A stretch of 64,000 nucleotides of DNA, taken from Rhopalosiphum padi. Lineage: Eukaryota; Arthropoda; Insecta; Hemiptera; Aphididae. The DNA lies in the NCBI RefSeq assembly GCF_020882245.1, contig NC_083599.1, forward strand, positions 12,888,931 to 12,952,930, in the 5' to 3' direction. Within the stretch, counting starts at the first letter, position 1. Each line of letters begins with the position of its first letter. This document shows positions 48,747-60,214 of the stretch, piece by piece. The position numbers and the translations under genes were made by a program. The notes below the pieces were generated by a model. That model did not search any database, was not told the origin of the DNA, and worked only from the letters and a program-made list of their open reading frames with translations.

Positions 48747-50215
48747 AGACTTAAGAATTTTGTTTTTAAGTATCATTTAATAATTTTGAATTTTTTTAAA
48801 ATAGTATACAAAATAAATAATGCAAATTCAACAATAATATAATGATTTTATAAAAAAAGTATACATGTTTAATGTTTTTTCTTAGTTCTATTCAATTTTC
48901 ATATATATCTATTCGTTTTTGGTACCTAGTTTTTTGCTCAATATTACCTATGTGAATGTAATAGCTTCATAACTTATCATAAAATAACTACCTTATAAAA
49001 TTATATTTATTATACTTACCATATTATAGTCTTATAATATTAAATTAGTTATTTATGTTTTTGTTTTTGTTTTAGACTTATCTTGGCATAAACATTTCTG
49101 AATATAAATTGAAAATGAATAAAAAAGAAGGTATTATGAATATTTAGTTCCCATAAAATAATTCAAATATTAACCATAATAGTTTAAGTGAAGAAAACTC
49201 ATATGTGACCATCGACTTAATAGAAGAACATGAACCGACAGTTGATAACAGTCCTGAAAACTATATTCAAGAAATAAATGTTGAAGAAGTTTATATCGAC
49301 AAAGTAATTGTTAAAAAAATTAATTTAAGAAAATATACGAAAAAACAAATGACCAAAAATCCAGAAGATATTTTTATAAATAGCCTTTTGGAGGTTTTAA
49401 ATATATATTTAAAAAAACATCTTATCATAGAAACAATACTTCCTCATATAATAAAATGAAAAACTTTAATAATCTTGATACAATGCTGCTAAAAAATAAA
49501 TTAAATCCCTCTACATCTGCAGTTGAGTCTAACACAGTGGCAATTTTTTCAAAGAGGATTTATGAGAAAGAAAGTAGTTTTTATAGTGAAACAACAAGAA
49601 ATATCAAATGTCAGAGCAAATTAAATAGATCAGAAGAATAAAGTAACTCTATTTCATCATCTCAAGATACAGATGAAATAGATGAAAATCTTATGAATAA
49701 TGGTAAAGATATGGATAAAAACCTTCCTATATTTCGATTCATATTTTTTTGTTAATTTTGAAAAGAATGGGTTTGAAAAAGCTACCAATTAAAAATTAAG
49801 ATGAAGAATAGGTTTAATGGAGATTATACTGTGAAAATTCTCCGTTGCAGACTAATGTTAATGATTGTGGTATATTTACATGTATGAATGCCAAATATTT
49901 TTTACTCGAAAAACCATTAAAATACACTCAAGAATATGCTCCACTCTTGAGACATAGAATCATGTATGAAATTGTACATGATGTAATATTACCTACTCCG
50001 GATACTCCATAATTCTTTTTTAAATAATTTTTATCAAAATTATTACAATAATATAAATATAAATGTAATATATTGTGTAATGTATTTAATTATATAATTT
50101 TTATTTAATCTTGTACTATCCATTAATTTTAATTACTTATTTTATTTGTATAAGCTACTATATTAATTCATTAATTGTAATTATCATTATTATTCACACA
50201 AAAGCAACTATTTTT
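48747..50215 (+). pseudogene. Ulp1-type (C48) protease-like element, copy A, internally deleted
   Basis: A repeat unit shared with 62033-63520. Copy A keeps the 5' coding region: an acceptor and TYLGINISEYKLK near 49076, then DLIEEHEPTVDNSPENY at 49205-49459. It continues in another frame with NFNNLDTMLLKNKLNPSTSA (49456-49641) ending RSEE-stop. Two deletions remove most of the catalytic domain. What remains near 49845-50012 is PLQTNVNDCGIFTC (with the Gln and nucleophile Cys of the C48 family) and an intact end, FLLEKPLKYTQEYAPLL to TPDTP-stop. Ulp1 proteases cleave SUMO, and transposons in several lineages have captured them. Whether this is a host gene copy or a transposon gene is unresolved. 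Confidence 0.7.
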
Positions 50216-51139
50216 AACTAATTTGTTCGTATGAATACTTAAACATGATTTCTTAAACTTCTGAAATACTTAAATATGTAATCTGTTCAAATATTGGTCA
50301 CATTTAATAGTGTAATAAATATAGCAAAGTAGTAATTTACTTTAGTACTATACAATTCTTGATGGGTCGCTTATTTTATATTAAAATATACTAAATGACA
50401 ACAATAATTTGACTTGATATCAAAATTGTACATATTTCAAATATTTTCAGTCATTAAAATTAAATTATGAGTTTTAAAATTGGTAGTCTCAAAAATAATG
50501 AATTTGCTTTTAAATTTAGTTTACCATACATATCTTAGTGGCTAGCTTATTTTAATATACTAAAATTAACTAAATGACAACAATAATTCACCACTCAGAA
50601 TATAATATGATAATTTTTTACAGTAGCAATTGGACATATTTAAAATATTTACTTATTATGTTGTATGCCATGATTTGGACTTAGATGTTGTTATAATTAA
50701 ATTAAAAACCTCATTATAATATTTATAATTATAGGAAATTATTTATTTTGTATGTATTTATGCAAATGCAAGTGTGTATTTCGCATATTATACATTTACA
50801 CAGTTTTTACTTATTAGAGTAATTCCTATTAACCTATATGTTTTTTTTTAATGAATGTCATTGATTTTAGAATAATAGGTACAATCAAGTTGGATATATA
50901 GAGGTGTAAACACTTCCTATATTGTACCATTATAATAGCAGGCCGAAAAAAGTACAACACTTGTAACTGCCACTAGGAGGGCTTAAACGTACTATAGTTG
51001 GTATTGCACATATTGCATTTTAGCATTTATTCTTACTTTAAGCTCACATCTTCTGCAGTTTATACTTGTATACCCTGCTGTTTAGGTTAGGTTTATATAT
51101 TGTACCCAGAGTTACACCCAGGCATAAAACACTTAAGAG
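50216..51139. other. AT-rich sequence, nothing recognised
   Basis: A locally repeated string aaatgacaacaataatt occurs at 50393 and 50573 within a loose duplication of about 180 bases. No coding signal was seen. Confidence 0.45.
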
Positions 51140-51300
51140 CAGTCTTGTAAAGTATTCGATTACAAGTATTTGGATACTAGTATTTTAATACATTTTGAAG
51201 TATTTTTATGGTATTGCAAATACATTTTTTTTAAGTATTCTGAATAAATTTTAAAAGTATTTTTAACAAAATTTAAATACTTGTATTTAAATATTATAAA
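51140..51300. mobile_element. hAT-type MITE remnant (CAGTCTTGTAAAGTATT end)
   Basis: cagtcttgtaaagtattcga, then many aagtattt/aaatactt strings, is the style of a widespread hAT-MITE family. The right end is not clear and no target duplication was found, so only the left part can be called. Confidence 0.45.
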
Positions 51301-51547
51301 GAAATCAGTTTTATTAATTTCTTATAAAAATAAATAGGTAGTAAAATGTTAAATTTAAAAAGACGACGGAGACGTTCTTCAACTTCGGTCATGGTAGCAG
51401 GTAGCGGACGCCACCCTACGCTTTTATGGCTTTTCTTACAAACTAAATGATGGCACGGTATAAATAACAACCGTAGTGAACGGATAAACACAAACTGTTA
51501 TATAAAATATTTCACAGCGACCGTCGCGAATAATAAATAATAATAAT

Positions 51548-51757
51548 GATATATCGACGATATCACTTCAACTACGGGCGCAATTACGTAACATACCTAC
51601 TAACGTTAGTGCAATTGATATATCGGAGATATAAATGTTGCAGCTGACACTACTAATTAGGCCTAGGCGTAGTCTAGATATATCGACGATATCAAAACTA
51701 ACGACCGTCGCGTATGACGCGTATACGTACTAACTTACTGAATATATCGACGATATC
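51548..51757. repeat. Array of four near-palindromic GATATATCGACGATATC motifs
   Basis: The 17-base motif starts at 51548, 51617 (variant gatatatcggagatata), 51677 and 51741 (first base a). Spacings are 69, 60 and 64 bases. The intervening sequence is not repeated, so the motif itself seems to be what is conserved. The inner atatcgacgatat is a near inverted repeat and contains CGATA, a core recognised by BEAF/DREF-type factors in flies. A protein-binding array is inferred. Confidence 0.6.
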
Positions 51758-52015
51758 CAGGTGGCGCGTAAAATTACTTGTAATGTTAATCTAAAATATA
51801 GCACTACCAACGCCCGTATAGAGAGAGCTTACGGCAGAGAACAAGGCAGGGCTTAAAATTAGGGTACCTATTTTGCTACTGCACACCTAATTCCTCACAC
51901 CAAAATAATATTTTAAAATAATAAACATAGACCTAGTAGTGCACAATGCACATCATGCCACATATTATATAACCGTTACATAATTATTGTTGGTACTAAT
52001 GGTACTTATTAATAA

Positions 52016-52700
52016 TAGGGCACGGATGTTGTTGCATTTGCAACTTTTTTACTACTTTTTCAATGTATTGCTAAGTACGTTTTAAATGTGTGTCATGTAA
52101 GTACGAACTAAAATCTAAACGTTCTAAGTTCGATTTTTTGCAATTTTATTGAATTTACTCATTTATATACAACTATTTTAGTTATATACTCGACACTCAA
52201 CCGTCGTAACATAGGTACTAACCATCTATGTTATCTTATGAAATAAACATAATTTCAAGTTGGTAGGTATTTAATACAGCACAAAAATAATTTGTGAAAT
52301 ATGACTATATTTAACAATTATGTGCGTTATAGGTATTGTTATAATTTGTTCTTCAGCTACTTCAAATAGAATACTGAATTATTTATATTTATATATTTTT
52401 TGGTAGAATTTAAGATAATAACAGTATATTTAAAACATTTATAACAAAACGCTGTTTTTTTTAATGCAATTTTTAATATTTTAACTTTTAAGCGTAATTT
52501 TTGGTATTTTTTAGTGTAATAGGTACTGCAAGCAATTTTACTAATTTTTTAGTACTACAACATCCGTGTTCTACTAATTAATTATTTTCAATACTCGATA
52601 TTGAATATTAATCAAATAAAAATTATAAAATCCAAAAAAATACGGCACACTTTTAAATTTGCTACTGCACATTTAATATTGGCTACTACACATAGCGTGC
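52016..52700 (-). repeat. Composite dispersed repeat, inverted relative to 18.3-19.0 kb
   Basis: The core has inverted ends: tagggcacggatgttgt at 52016-52032 and its counterpart at 52557-52573 (tagaacacggatgttgt when inverted). The flank 52574-52700 also matches the other copy (18315-18451). The ends resemble those of the MITE at 54243 (tagggctcgg). No exact target duplication remains. Confidence 0.65.
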
Positions 52701-52739
52701 ATTACTGTACTCAATTTTAGGCCCCGGAACAAGGTACCA

Positions 52740-53410
52740 AATAACAAATTACCAATAACCGTTTCGATGGAGACACACGACGGTTTACGGGTTGCAGGAT
52801 AATGCTGCGGCTATTCCTCCGGTCCTCCAAGCTGCAGGTAAAGCGACAGCGGCTTGAGATGCGAGACGATCACGTCTAGGATGTGGGTGGCACACGCAAA
52901 CACGGCGAATATCGGACGACGGCGTAGGTATACACAATATATGGCCGTCGGACCACGCGACTATATGCGTAAATGTGCAGGTGCGTGAGCGATGTATAAC
53001 GGCTGTTTCCCTCACGACACCCTGTTACTGACAATTACAATTATACGTCACGTTATAATGGACCGCGAGTACGCGAACACACGACGGATGGTCGGTGTCG
53101 GCGATGGCCGATGAGTTGTATCGCTCGAATAAGATGTCGTCAAACTGGACGTACAACACAACACAGCAGCGATCACGCCGGACTATTGCGTGTGGGGCAG
53201 ACACGGGTAGGCACGTTACAACCACACGACCGAAACAAAATTTGCAACACACGCGCGGAGACTATAGGTCCGCACGGGCCGAACGCCGGAGAGCAAAAGA
53301 AGGGCAACCGGTCAGTTGTGTCGACTGCGACGGGCGGCGGCGATCACAACTTCGCGAGCTTTCGTCCACAGTCGCACCACCTTAGGGGGGGGGAGCGATT
53401 GGTTGACTAG
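52740..53410. promoter_or_regulatory. CpG-rich island, candidate promoter/first exon
   Basis: A third GC-rich, CpG-dense stretch with overlapping open frames on both strands (minus 52785-53015 and 53025-53252; plus 53095-53385 and 53111-53410) and no family motif. It ends near a G-run at about 53385-53393. I cannot connect it to any gene in the window. Confidence 0.4.
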
Positions 53411-54242
53411 ATGGCGGGAAACGTATCCGTGTTCAAATCACGATTCAAAACTTCCAAAGTATATACGTTCCTGTCGTTTCTGACGCGTATATACGTCATT
53501 ACATGATTAACTAACTTAATCATGTTAGTTTATCATGCGTCATCACGTCAACGGCGTTGAAAGTGTTCATAAAATTATATTTAATAACGGCTCAAACGCT
53601 AACGGTCTAGTCTACAGATAGCAGTTGGGTACGCATCGCACTGACTGCAACCTGCGGGCTAGTCTATTATACCTATTATAGTAATATTGTCTATAAAACA
53701 GGGATATCTATGTCTACCAAGACCCTATTATTTATCTTTTTCAGAAACGTTATCCACGAATATAAAAATTAATTATTATAATATAATAATTGTATTACCT
53801 AGTAGAGTAATCACAATAGATTTATTTCAATGTGCACAATCATATTTTTGATAATTAGCAAAAATAATTATATTTTTAATTCATGGGGGTGGGTTCGGCC
53901 CTAAACCAGAGTAAATTTAAGGTGGCCCACCCAGGCCCCCTCTAGCTACGTGCCTGCTAGACCACAGTTGTAGCTTGAACTACTATTACTACTAATGTTT
54001 ACCACGAAATACAAATTAAGATTTTATTCATTATTCGTGGTAGTTGCTATGAATTGAAATAAGTAAGTACAGGTAAGATATAGGTGTGCAGGTTAATATG
54101 GTTATATTAAAATATAATTTATTTTATGAATAAAATACCGCTCCAAATTGATAGAGTTGTGACATACGAGTGTAGGGTTTAGACAGAAGATATACTATCT
54201 CTGCCGTCTTTGATATTCATTATCTATATGAGTATATGACTA
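53411..54242. other. Intergenic sequence with an eroded repeat end
   Basis: At 53880-53955, C/G-rich sequence ending ctagctacgtgcctg looks like the right end of a hAT-type element (inverted: caggcacgtagctag). No left partner was found. The rest is unremarkable. Confidence 0.4.
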
Positions 54243-54756
54243 TAGGGCTCGGAAGTTGTAGGAGCTAAAAAAGGCAAAATATGCACGAAAAAATTGCAAA
54301 ATATGCATTAAAAATGTTAAATATGCAAAAAAAAATATTCTAAATTCCAAAAATAAAATACATCAGATGTTGCTAGTAAATTAATAATATACATAAAAAC
54401 TATTTATAATTTAAAAAAAAATTTTATGTGGTTGGCATTTTGACATCTTATTGAGTTGAAAATAAAATTAAAAATATTTTTTCAGTATTTTTAAATTACG
54501 AAAAAAATAAATGCTTACTAATGCCTATTAAGTTTAATTTAATATAAATTTAAATATAATGGTTAAGAAAAAAAATTTTTTTAATTTTTTTTAGAAAAAT
54601 ATAAAATATTCACTATTTTAACTAAAATTGGCAAAATATGCATTTTTAATTTTCAATTTTTTAACTCGCCATTGTATACTTCAGATTTCTAGCTAGGTCT
54701 GCTATAAATTGAGAGCATACAGAGCAATATGCAATTCCTATAATTCCCGAGCCCTA
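54243..54756. mobile_element. MULE-like MITE, 514 bp, with exact 10-bp duplication
   Basis: The ends are inverted: tagggctcggaagttgtagg at the left and, read inverted, tagggctcgggaattatagg at the right. The flanks 54233-54242 and 54757-54766 are both tatatgacta. A 9-11 bp target duplication fits Mutator-like elements. The interior repeats aaaatatgca several times and has no coding capacity. The ends resemble those at 18452 and 52016, and the string at 14539. Confidence 0.85.
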
Positions 54757-54766
54757 TATATGACTA

Positions 54767-57213
54767 TATCTTTATTTCTCTATACGCATGGTCACTGTTT
54801 TTACCTATACCGTGGGCACAAAGTTCAGTACTGCGTCGATAGTCGATGACGAGTTAATTAAATTTGAAAATATGTACCTCTTATTATTATTTATTACCCA
54901 TATAAATTGAACACTGCCCGACTTTGAAAAGCTATATCTTGCTAAAAAAATTAATGAAAAATAATAATTTGAACGTTAAAATTCATAAAAAAAATAGCCC
55001 TATTAATTTAGTATATTTTAAATATAAGCTACCAATTGAAAATCAAAAGTTGATTGTGGTTTCAGTGTTTCACTATTAAATAAAACACAGTTATAATACA
55101 CAGCTGTTAAACAAATACAGTTTGAGAAATGCATGAAACAAAATATTTTGAAAATAAAAATTAAAAACAGTCAATATTTGACGAAATAATGAGTGCTGTT
55201 TGATAAAAGAATCACCTGTATAATATATAATAAAAATATATAATAAAAAACAAATATACCTAAATACTTATTTTAATTTATAATTATACATATATCATGT
55301 ATATTTAAAACATTAAACAACATCCATGAACATTTAAATAATTCAAACAAACTTTGAAACAACATTTATTATAAAGAATAAACTTACTACTATAGACAAG
55401 TAGATTTAAGTTGGCAATGAAAATGGAACTTTAGCACTTTAGCTTTTAATTATTGTACTGTATACCCTAGTTAGTAGTTAGTTGTCATTATTATGTGATT
55501 ATGTCATTAATAAGTTGTTTAAATGATTTAGTTTGAGAATAAAATGATCGATGATCATAAAATTCGTTTAATATACCACCACAAACCGTTCAATAAAAAT
55601 ACCTATATTGGTATTTATACGTGATAACTATAGGCTTATCGAATGATTAAAATTTAAAGAGCCGAAACCGGCCCATTAGTTTAATGAGCTGGTAACCTAT
55701 ATTTTAACGGCCCAATAAAATTATTGAACGTTTTAAGATTGTTTAACGGATGAATAAAATTTTAATCATTCGTTAGCGTCGTTAAACGTTTAACGGACGT
55801 TCATGCAACCCGGCATACGTAATATTGGCAGGTTACGAAGTCCATATTTTAACAATATAAGTATAAATATAGGATTTATAGATATTAAGATATATCATAT
55901 CTTAAGAGGACGTTGCACCCACAATATACATATACCTAGTGTGCTTTTAGTTTTGATATTGGAGTGAATTACTGACCTATTATCAAACTTCTCGTTGGTT
56001 TTTAACGATATTTTAATTTTTAGGTGAGTTATGAGTATGAAAAATATTAAATATTTGAAAATGCTCATAATTCACTTAAAAATAAAAATATTACACTTAC
56101 ACGTATTTATTATAATTTACATTTTAGTTTTGAATATTATACAGTATTATTATCATTTAAAATCTTACAAAATTTCATATGCCGTTATTTTTTCGAGGAC
56201 TAAATTTCCAGGGTTATTTATTAGGTAAATCAAAATTCACTGTAACTATAGCGAACGATTAGTCATAAACGAATTTTAGTTGTATAATTATATCTTAGTT
56301 AGATTCTATTCTATTATGGTAATAAAATAGTTATTGATTTTTTGAGTAGGATGGTCCTTTAAACAATTTGAACGAAACGTTCTTTTGAATCTCAAAATAA
56401 TCATGCCTCTGTCATAATATTTTAATGGATTGTACTCCTTTTAATTGTCTCGAAAGGAAAGAACATTTTCAGATCAATCTAAGTTGCTATCCAATTAATT
56501 GGATATGTTTTATAAAATATATTAGTACATTTAATATTATAATAATTAATAATATATTACATACTACAACGACACAAAAATGCGTAAAATAAAAAAAATA
56601 TAAATTTATAAAATGTTTGTTTAATAGTGTAGTCGGTGCAACACGATTGCGCACTTTTTACCTTTTTTCTTTGAGCAAACACAAAATTTACTTAAGATTA
56701 ATAATAACGTAAAACGTATTACGTATTAAAAGATAACTATATTAAAAATAATAGGTGCATAACAGTTGCTTATTATTAGTATACGTATTGTAGTATACGT
56801 AGGTATACCTATATATATAATATTTTATTACTATAAAAACTGATAAGTAGTTGTGATTTTAAACGTATTTATAGCTTTTCCAGCGTATTCACACCTGATA
56901 ATATTTATTGCACCAGATTTTATTGATAGTTATCTAATATTGTACGTTAAGAGGACGTTACACCCGCATGTATTGTCTCCGGCTTACACACATACGACAT
57001 ATTATTTTTATATTTTTCATACTCATGATAATAGGTCAATTAACTCTAATATCAAAACGAAATGTATAAAAAGGCAGTCGTCAGTCACATACTCGCGTCA
57101 TATCTTAACGTGATATTATATTGTGTCAGTCTCACATCGCGCAACTCGTATATTTCCGTTTTTTTATGAAATTTTGTTTTGAAAAATAAAGAAACAAATA
57201 CAAAAAAAAAATT
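54767..57213. other. Intergenic sequence with MITE fragments
   Basis: Left ends of the TTAA family occur at 55902 (ttaagaggacgttgcaccc) and 56947 (ttaagaggacgttacaccc, then gcatgtattgtctcc). A segment at about 55640-55815 with gagccgaaaccggcccatta and repeated gtttaacg strings looks like another old MITE. Open frames at 56031-56228 and 56853-57113 are low-complexity or run through the MITE. Confidence 0.5.
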
Positions 57214-57985
57214 GAAACAGAAAAAGGTGAACCATGTATTTTAGTTGATGATTATAAATATAGTGAATTTAAAATTCTGAAAAAGTGTGGGAACATTCGG
57301 TATCGTTGTACTATTAAAAATTGTTCTGCTAGTTTACTCGTTAACAAGGATGTGACCAAAGTGTTATGCATGTTAAATGAGCACACACATGACGTGATTC
57401 CAGAAAATATTGTAGGTAGGCAAATTGTCAGTTCTCGTTTAAAAAGAAAATGTGAAAATGATTTGCTCACTAGGCCAAATAAAATAATTAGACAAAAAAT
57501 TAGAAATACCGAAAAAGATATCCAGCCGGCTTATTCTGATATGAAGTTATGGATAAAGTGTATGTACGATAAACGTAGGAAAAATATGCAAACAATTCCG
57601 AAATCTTTAGAGGAGGCGTTAACTCAATTGTTTGATAGTCGCGAAAACATTACAACTAATACTGGTAAACTATTCTGTCACATGGAACTATGGAAGAAAT
57701 TTCAAGTCCAGTTATATTCACTTGTAAAACTAACCATGAATTATTGAGTCAATCTTCTATTATTAATACTAATTTGAAATCTATAATATTTTTGCAGACG
57801 GAACATTTTCATATGCACCCAAGTCTCAAATACTTTGAAAAACTGTATTCAATACATGTAGTATTAAAAAATGGTTTTTATGTTCCTGTAATTTACTGTT
57901 TTTTAATTTTAAAATCAACGGAAACTTATACATAAATGTGGCACACAATTATTAATTTATGTTTAAGATTTATTGTCATAGAATA
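57214..57985 (+). pseudogene. FLYWCH zinc finger / MULE-type transposase, truncated
   Basis: An open frame from 57214 (no ATG; the in-frame stretch starts ETEKGEPCILVDDYKYSEFK) contains a FLYWCH finger: RYRCTIKNCSASL and a distal HTH (residues around 57382-57390) complete the C-C-H-H pattern. It continues through SRLKRKCENDLLTRPNKIIR and MYDKRRKNMQTIPKSLEEAL to a stop at 57747. The MULE part follows in other frames: KTNHELLSQSS, DGTFSYAPK, and YFEKLYSIHVVLKNG with FYVPVIYCFLILKS. It breaks off near 57985, before the catalytic core. Parts align with 1782-2720, which keeps more of the 3' portion but a more damaged 5' portion. Confidence 0.75.
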
Positions 57986-58028
57986 TATACAAAATTTATT
58001 AAAGCATTCAAATTTTGATTTTGATTTT

Positions 58029-58152
58029 GAAAAAAGTGCTCACAGCGCTGTTAAACATTTTTTTTGAACCAAGATTGGCCTAAATGAAATCTGCAGGCCA
58101 TAATTTTGCAGTTTGGAAATAAATATTTAACAGCGCTGGGAGCATTTTTTTC
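58029..58152. repeat. Short inverted-repeat element, 124 bp
   Basis: 58029-58060 (gaaaaaagtgctcacagcgc, then tgttaaacatt) is the near inverted copy of 58122-58152 (aatatttaacagcgctggga, then gcattttttt). The two arms of about 30 bases enclose some 60 bases. It abuts repeat R2 and may be a tiny MITE or its two ends. Confidence 0.55.
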
Positions 58153-59240
58153 ACAATGCTAGTTTTGACATTTTTTTTGCATTTTTCGAGTCCTTTTTGT
58201 TTTTAGCGATATTTTACACATTTATATGCCATTTAATACATTTTTAGACATATTGAACTTAAATCACATTTTTCTACACCGACGTTTTTATTTTAAACAG
58301 AACAGTTAATATGTTTGAATTTAAGCATTTACAAAAATGAGAATGGTCTTCTGGCAAAATTATAAATGTTCGTGATAAAGTATAATATAATATGATATTA
58401 ACTGTGAAAGATTTTAAAAATAATTTCTCATAAATCATATGTTTAATAGCTATAGTCAATATTAGTATATTTGTACATATTTATGTTTAAATGTTTTGCA
58501 ATTGAATATACATTTAAGGTTGTTTTTTGTCTGAATACCGTAAAGACGTGTAGGTACAAAGTAGAGATGTTCCGGGTAGATATAATAATTTGTTATAAAC
58601 CTGGTACCGGGTACTGGCTGAGTACAATTTTTAATACTAACCGAGTACCGAGTATCTACTTACCGAGTAAAAATGTAAATTATTAATAATATAAATAATA
58701 TTAATATTATTATTATTAATATAAATTATTAGTTAATAATTAAGTCTTTAAACACTTATTAGGTATTGACTATTGGATATTTAATAAATAGTAGTTAATA
58801 ATTATAAATAAATACATATTATATATTTTATAAATTACATAACGAAGCATAGGTATTACGCCGGTACCGAGTAAATGCCGGGTAAAAATTTAGTATTACA
58901 ACGGGTACCGGCTAAGGGCCGAGTTTTAAATATGATATCGAGTAATTGCCGGGTACTCGGAACATCTCTAGTACATAGTACATTACGAATATATTATTAT
59001 TTTGTAAGTATTTTCTTATTATATTGGGTACATAGTGGAAATTTCTTAACGCTATGTGCACACTCCTAAGAGGGACCACGTTGCGGGATTGTCTTGTCAC
59101 ATTGACCGATGCAATACGACCAGTACCGAGGAGGTGAAGAATTTCTAATTATTGTATCTAAATTCTTAAGCTTTGTCCGTAAGACGGGTCTAAATCATTG
59201 TTATTCGTCTACTGTCGACAACTCGGTCGGTTTTGTCATA
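58150..59240 (+). repeat. Dispersed repeats R2 plus R1, third copy, carrying a MITE
   Basis: 58150-58345 is R2 and 58330-59240 is R1. R1 is interrupted at 58562-58970 by a MITE. After the insertion the sequence resumes with gtacatagtacatta as in the 45 kb copy, and continues to tcgacaactcggtcggt near 59232. Confidence 0.65.
58562..58970. mobile_element. hAT-type MITE, 409 bp, with a visible empty site
   Basis: The ends tagagatgttccgggta (58562-58578) and, inverted, tagagatgttccgagta (58954-58970) enclose a non-coding interior rich in taccgggta/tacccggta strings. The flanks gtacaaag (58554-58561) and gtacatag (58971-58978) form an 8-bp duplication with one difference. The paralogous R1 copy near 45023-45040 has the uninterrupted site (taggtacatagtacatta), confirming the borders. 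Confidence 0.9.
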
Positions 59241-59984
59241 AATTTGGTGTGAATAAAATTATTTTAAAAATATTTAAAGCTTATATTTTAGTACCAAAAG
59301 TGAATCTTGTTGAATATACTTCTATAGTCTATACCAAGAGATAGATACCTTGAAATTAACTGTTCAGATTATAACTATTTTATTATACTTATAATATAAT
59401 GTTAATTCTTTTACAATTAGATATTTTTTTTTACTTATAGAATACATATAAAATTGATTATTTGATATACATAATATAATATATATAGTTATTAGGAATA
59501 AAAAATAAAAAAAAACTTAATTCAACTTTATCACAAGATTAATAATTTAATGTGATTTTTGACATTGCTTGTTCTTTACGAGAAAGTTAATATCTGGATT
59601 TAAAACTTGAACAGATAAACCATCAAACAAAGTACCACCCAATTATATTGTTATTAATGATATATAAGAATTCCAGTTTTCTGGTCAAGCCACAGACGTG
59701 TTATTATTGTATTTTTGTATGGACGGTCAAAGGCGAGTATAAGAGGCTACGCAGATCGTTCATGCAATAAGACATAATAATAAGTTAGTTATATAAACGT
59801 TTGTAATAAATTAAAGTGCGTGTAATAAAAAGTGTTAAAAAAAAGTTAATTAAAATTAAAATATTTTTATCTTTCATATTTAATTTCATTGTCAATGTAT
59901 ATTTTAACACAATTTTTTTTATTTTACTGAATTAAAAAAGTACTTAACCAGCGTCCAGTTTCATAATAAGTTAGGCAGAGAACC
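59241..59984. other. AT-rich sequence, nothing recognised
   Basis: No gene or repeat structure I can support. Confidence 0.4.
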
Positions 59985-60214
59985 TGTAGCATTTGTGTAT
60001 TTGTTTTGCACAGTCATAAAAAATCAGAGTATGAAACAAATACGTTTTATATTTTCACAATACTAATCGAGTGCTTTTCGAGTGCTTTTTGTTTTTAGCG
60101 ATATTTTACACATTTATATGCCATTTAATACATTTTTAGACATATTTAACTTAAATCACTTTTTTCTACGCCAACGTTTTTAATTTAAACAGTACAGTTA
60201 ATATGTTTGAATTT
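59985..60214 (+). repeat. Dispersed repeat R2, solo copy
   Basis: Matches 43785-44015 and 58150-58320 (gcatttgtgtatttgttttg, tttttgtttttagcgatatt, cagttaatatgtttg), here without R1 after it. Confidence 0.6.

Noticed and set aside
51548..51757. CRISPR array
   Set aside because: Only four imperfect short motifs, and the host is a eukaryote; repeat and spacer sizes do not fit.
57214..57747. Functional FLYWCH zinc-finger gene
   Set aside because: No in-frame ATG at a sensible start was found. The MULE part follows in broken frames, and a related transposon copy exists at 1.8-2.7 kb.
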